The position numbers and the translations under genes were made by a program. 15,862 nt of DNA from UBA11524 sp034104265 (lineage in GTDB: Bacteria > Bacillota > Clostridia > Christensenellales > Aristaeellaceae), in the NCBI GenBank assembly GCA_034104265.1, contig JAXEEE010000166.1, forward strand, positions 1-15,862, in the 5' to 3' direction. Under the pieces are notes generated by a model that did no database searches, was not told the origin of the DNA, and saw only the letters and a list, made by a program, of their open reading frames with translations. Positions 13,988-15,862 of this stretch are shown piece by piece. Each line of letters starts with the position of its first letter. The stretch's first letter is position 1.

Positions 13988-14751
13988 AGGCCCCTCGCTT
14001 TCAGTGTGACCGACACGGCCTTATCCGCCGCGATGGACACCGTCGTGGCCTTGCCGGGCGGAAGCATCAGGTCGTCGGCGGAATCCGCCGTGCGCCGGTT
14101 CAGCACGGACGCGCCGTCCACCTCCGCCCGCAGGAGCCATTTGTCATCGTAGAAAATCTTCAGCGTTTTGCCCGCGCCCAGGGCCATGCCGGTGAAGGAC
14201 ATGGCCTGGCCGTCCATACCCAGCATAACGGTGTCCAGCGTCGCGCCGCTGGTGTTGGAGATTTCCGCCTCCAGGAAGCAGGGCGCGGTGCCCGCCTGCC
14301 GGATGGCCGCCGTGCCGCCGGTGCCCGTGAAGCTGGCCCTGATGGGCATGTCCGCCTCCCAGTAGGGCATGGCGTAGGCCGTGAAGGTCATGGACAATTC
14401 CTGCGTCCACTTCAGCGCGCTGGTGATGCCTGGCAGCGTCTCGCACAGCACCCGCAGCCGCTGGCCGGGCCGGTCGCCCAGGGCCAGGTATTTCCCGCCC
14501 ATGGCCCAGGCAGCCACCCGCTGGACAATCTCCCGCCGCCGTCCCACGTCAGTCTCCCGCACCATGAAGGACACCCGCACCTGCAGGCTTTCGCGCAATC
14601 TGCGCAGCACCCGCAGGCCGTCGCCCTTCGCCCGGGCCATGGTAGCCGCGTCATAGGAGGCGGGCGTCTCCTGCACGTCGGTGACATAGATGGCAGGGTC
14701 GATGGCGTCCAGCGGAAGGCCGTCCATATATACGTCGTATCGTGTGCGCAT
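13978..14751 (-). CDS. phage distal tail protein (Dit) family
   Basis: This 257-residue protein has the layout of siphovirus distal tail proteins: an N-terminal beta barrel (YDVYMDGLPLDAIDP at 5-19, then VRVSFMVRETDVGRR) that ring-stacks on the tail tube, and a C-terminal galectin-like beta sandwich (about 140-257, FLEAEISNTSG, ADDLMLPPGKATT). Dit forms the hexameric hub joining tail tube, Tal and fibre proteins. The start at 14751 follows AAGGAGGA (minus strand, 14763-14756) by 4 bases. It overlaps the tail endopeptidase gene by 10 bases and lies 12 bases after the tape-measure-like gene, giving the canonical TMP-Dit-Tal order that supports the calls of all three. Confidence 0.87.
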   Translation of the reverse strand: MRTRYDVYMDGLPLDAIDPAIYVTDVQETPASYDAATMARAKGDGLRVLRRLRESLQVRVSFMVRETDVGRRREIVQRVAAWAMGGKYLALGDRPGQRLRVLCETLPGITSALKWTQELSMTFTAYAMPYWEADMPIRASFTGTGGTAAIRQAGTAPCFLEAEISNTSGATLDTVMLGMDGQAMSFTGMALGAGKTLKIFYDDKWLLRAEVDGASVLNRRTADSADDLMLPPGKATTVSIAADKAVSVTLKARGLWL

Positions 14752-14763
14752 GCCGTCCTCCTT

Positions 14764-15306
14764 TTACCTGGTGGTGTGCTGGCGGGCCAGTGTCTGCCGC
14801 CCGAACGCCCGGGACACGGTGGGCGCCACCAGCACGCCCACGGCCTGCCCGTCCATATGCACGGAGGTGCCCGCCAGCGCGGACGCGATGGCCCCGGCCA
14901 GCCGGTCGTAGTCGATGGCGGGGGCTGACTGCGTCTGCGCGCCGCTGCGCCACAGGGAGGCCTCTGCCTTGGTCAGCACCGCCTCGCCCTCGTGCAGGCG
15001 GGCGGCAAAGTCGTTGTAGGGAACATAGTCGAGGCCCGTGGCGAAGCCCGGGGCGGAGCGCCCGCCGCCGCTGAGGGCCAGGTACTCCTGGGTTTTGCTG
15101 ATGGCCTGCTGAATGCCCGCGGCAATGCTGCCCCACGCGCTGGCGGCGGAAGCCTGTAGGCGGGTCATGGAAGCGACGGCAGCGGCCATGCGGCTGTCCA
15201 GTGTGGTTTGCAGACGGCGGGCAGCGGCTTCGGCGGCGGTCACGCTGCGGATGAAACCGGCAGTGTCCAGCGTCAGGGCTGCGGACAGCTCGAAAAGTTG
15301 CGCCAT
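14764..15306 (-). CDS. very short tape-measure-like tail protein
   Basis: The 180-residue product has two features of tape measure proteins. The N-terminus (LSAALTLDTAGFIRSVTAAEAAARRL, 7-32) resembles their usual helical start. Residues 91-116 (GLDYVPYNDFAARLHEGEAVLTKAEA, shown here in part by its core VPYNDF and LHEGEAVLTKAEA) is the C-terminal motif found in many clostridial-phage tape measures. The position after the tail assembly chaperone and before Dit also fits. The usual length is several hundred to over two thousand residues, so the long helical middle is missing. It may be a natural minimal form, an in-frame deletion, or a defective prophage. The ATG at 15306 follows AAGGAG (minus strand, 15319-15314) by 7 bases and lies 3 bases after the previous stop. 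Confidence 0.8.
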   Translation of the reverse strand: MAQLFELSAALTLDTAGFIRSVTAAEAAARRLQTTLDSRMAAAVASMTRLQASAASAWGSIAAGIQQAISKTQEYLALSGGGRSAPGFATGLDYVPYNDFAARLHEGEAVLTKAEASLWRSGAQTQSAPAIDYDRLAGAIASALAGTSVHMDGQAVGVLVAPTVSRAFGRQTLARQHTTR

Positions 15307-15309
15307 GGA

Positions 15310-15633
15310 TTAACTCCTTTCTTCCCGCAGGGCGCGAAGGACGCGGCTGCGGATGGTCTGGGCGGAGGCGTGATCGGCGGGGGTGTCCATGGACAGGGCC
15401 TGTACCGGGTCAGGCACAGGGTAGTCCCGACCGCCGCTGAGGGAGAACAGCTGCAGCCCCGTCAGCCAGAGCAGATGCAGCGCGTAGTCCCTTTGCAGAC
15501 GGTCGCGCTGGCGCAGGATGAGCACGCTCTCCAGCAGCCCGGGACGCAGGGGTATGCCGGACAGCGCGGTCAGGATCTCACCCTGTCCGCACCGCCGGCA
15601 GATCCGAAAAAAGCCGCCAGTTCCCCGTCCCAT
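15310..15633 (-). CDS. tail assembly chaperone extension (gpT-like), probably made by -1 frameshift
   Basis: This frame encodes 107 residues if started at ATG 15633, but no good ribosome binding site precedes that ATG, and its first residues merely duplicate the preceding gene's DNA. It overlaps the upstream chaperone frame by 64 bases in the -1 frame. The heptamer TTTTTTC at 15612-15606 sits in the correct register (zero-frame GCT TTT TTC), so a -1 slip would join 77 visible residues of the upstream frame to 98 residues here, starting RICRRCGQGE. This matches the conserved gpG/gpGT arrangement of tail chaperones in phages with long tails. The extension contains a CxxC pair and is otherwise basic. 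It lies just upstream of the tape measure gene. Confidence 0.8.
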   Translation of the reverse strand: MGRGTGGFFRICRRCGQGEILTALSGIPLRPGLLESVLILRQRDRLQRDYALHLLWLTGLQLFSLSGGRDYPVPDPVQALSMDTPADHASAQTIRSRVLRALREERS

Positions 15634-15862
15634 ACTTCCCGCGCTGCCCGAAAAAGCGCGAAGGCGTTCATGCCCTTGAGGGTATCCACGGTGCAGCCCG
15701 TCAGGATGGACAGCGCGGCGTAGGTGTCAGCCGCATGCCTGTCCATAAGCAGGGGGATCCCCTGGCCGATGAGCAAAGCGGTCACCTGGCTCAGGGGCAG
15801 GGAGGTATCCGTCACCTTCGCCAGCAGCGCGTCCATCCCCTCATCCTGGAGAATGGCGCACA
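15570..15862 (-). CDS. tail assembly chaperone (gpG-like), 5' end outside the window
   Basis: This frame is open to the window edge, so the gene is incomplete at its 5' end. The ATG at 15836 lacks a usable ribosome binding site (GAGGGG abuts it), and the codons before it read CAILQDEG, so the real start is probably outside. The visible 97 residues are helical and include DALLAKVTDTSLPLSQVTALLIG and CTVDTLKGMNAFALFRAAREVWDGELAAFF. The length, position before a tape-measure gene and the programmed -1 slip into the next frame identify it as the gpG-type chaperone that wraps the tape measure during tail assembly. The zero-frame product ends GGADRVRS. Confidence 0.78.
   Translation of the reverse strand, partial: CAILQDEGMDALLAKVTDTSLPLSQVTALLIGQGIPLLMDRHAADTYAALSILTGCTVDTLKGMNAFALFRAAREVWDGELAAFFGSAGGADRVRS
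15606..15612 (-). other. -1 ribosomal frameshift slippery heptamer TTTTTTC
   Basis: On the minus strand TTTTTTC runs from 15612 to 15606 in the form X-XXY-YYZ, with zero-frame codons TTT and TTC. After a one-base slip the next codon is CGG at 15606-15604, which is in frame with the downstream chaperone extension. An inverted repeat, GGATCT (15605-15600) with AGATCC (15578-15573), starts immediately after the heptamer and could act as a stimulator, although its spacing is shorter than usual. Confidence 0.78.

Noticed and set aside
1..15862. CRISPR arrays, tRNA or rRNA genes, insertion sequences, toxin-antitoxin or defence genes
   Set aside because: I saw no regular spacer-repeat pattern, no cloverleaf sequence and no transposase-like frame. 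Nothing in the window supports a new defence system.

Overview
The window is high-G+C DNA (roughly two thirds G+C by eye). It has strong AGGAGG-type ribosome binding sites, very tight gene packing with many 4-base start/stop overlaps, a short cobalamin-dependent MetH with a separate activation-domain protein, and prophage genes of clostridial siphovirus type. This points to a high-G+C member of the Clostridia (Bacillota), plausibly a gut organism. That assignment is inferred from gene content and style; there is no rRNA gene or species-specific marker here.

Region 1 (1-4868, + strand) is a methionine module. A G/C-homopolymer inverted repeat and an extended -10 promoter precede traX-like, metH activation-domain and metH genes, which overlap end to start. 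Directly after metH a near-consensus promoter drives metA. MetA carries Glu111, which predicts acetyl-CoA use, so MetA activates homoserine and MetH, with its in-trans activation partner, methylates homocysteine. No SAM or T-box riboswitch is visible before either transcription unit.

Region 2 (4937-6468, + strand) is a two-gene unit: an imidazolonepropionase-like amidohydrolase and a small inorganic-pyrophosphatase-like protein whose metal-binding signature is degenerate. The start and stop codons overlap. A strong bidirectional hairpin terminator follows.

Region 3 (about 6511-6844) is non-coding and lies between convergent genes. It is packed with at least six hairpins, including three in a row separated by ACCTGCG spacers.

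Region 4 (6845-9045, - strand) is a host operon: a calcineurin-like metallophosphoesterase followed by mnmE (tRNA wobble-uridine modification GTPase). The two overlap by 4 bases and have a possible promoter at 9077-9106.

Region 5 (9110-15862, - strand) is the distal part of a prophage late operon. In transcription order it contains a tail assembly chaperone with a -1 frameshift site (TTTTTTC), a remarkably short tape-measure-like protein, a distal tail protein, a tail endopeptidase/minor structural protein, a 46-residue small protein, a tail fibre/baseplate protein, two small proteins, an NlpC/P60-type endolysin and a holin. It ends at a strong intrinsic terminator that abuts the host promoter. 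The upstream prophage genes (head, portal, terminase, integrase) lie outside the window.

The observations most worth a second look are the 180-residue tape measure, the programmed frameshift, the low-G+C tip module of the tail fibre, the hairpin island, and the coupling of a TraX-family membrane protein to the methionine synthase genes. I did not find a clearly new defence or mobile system.
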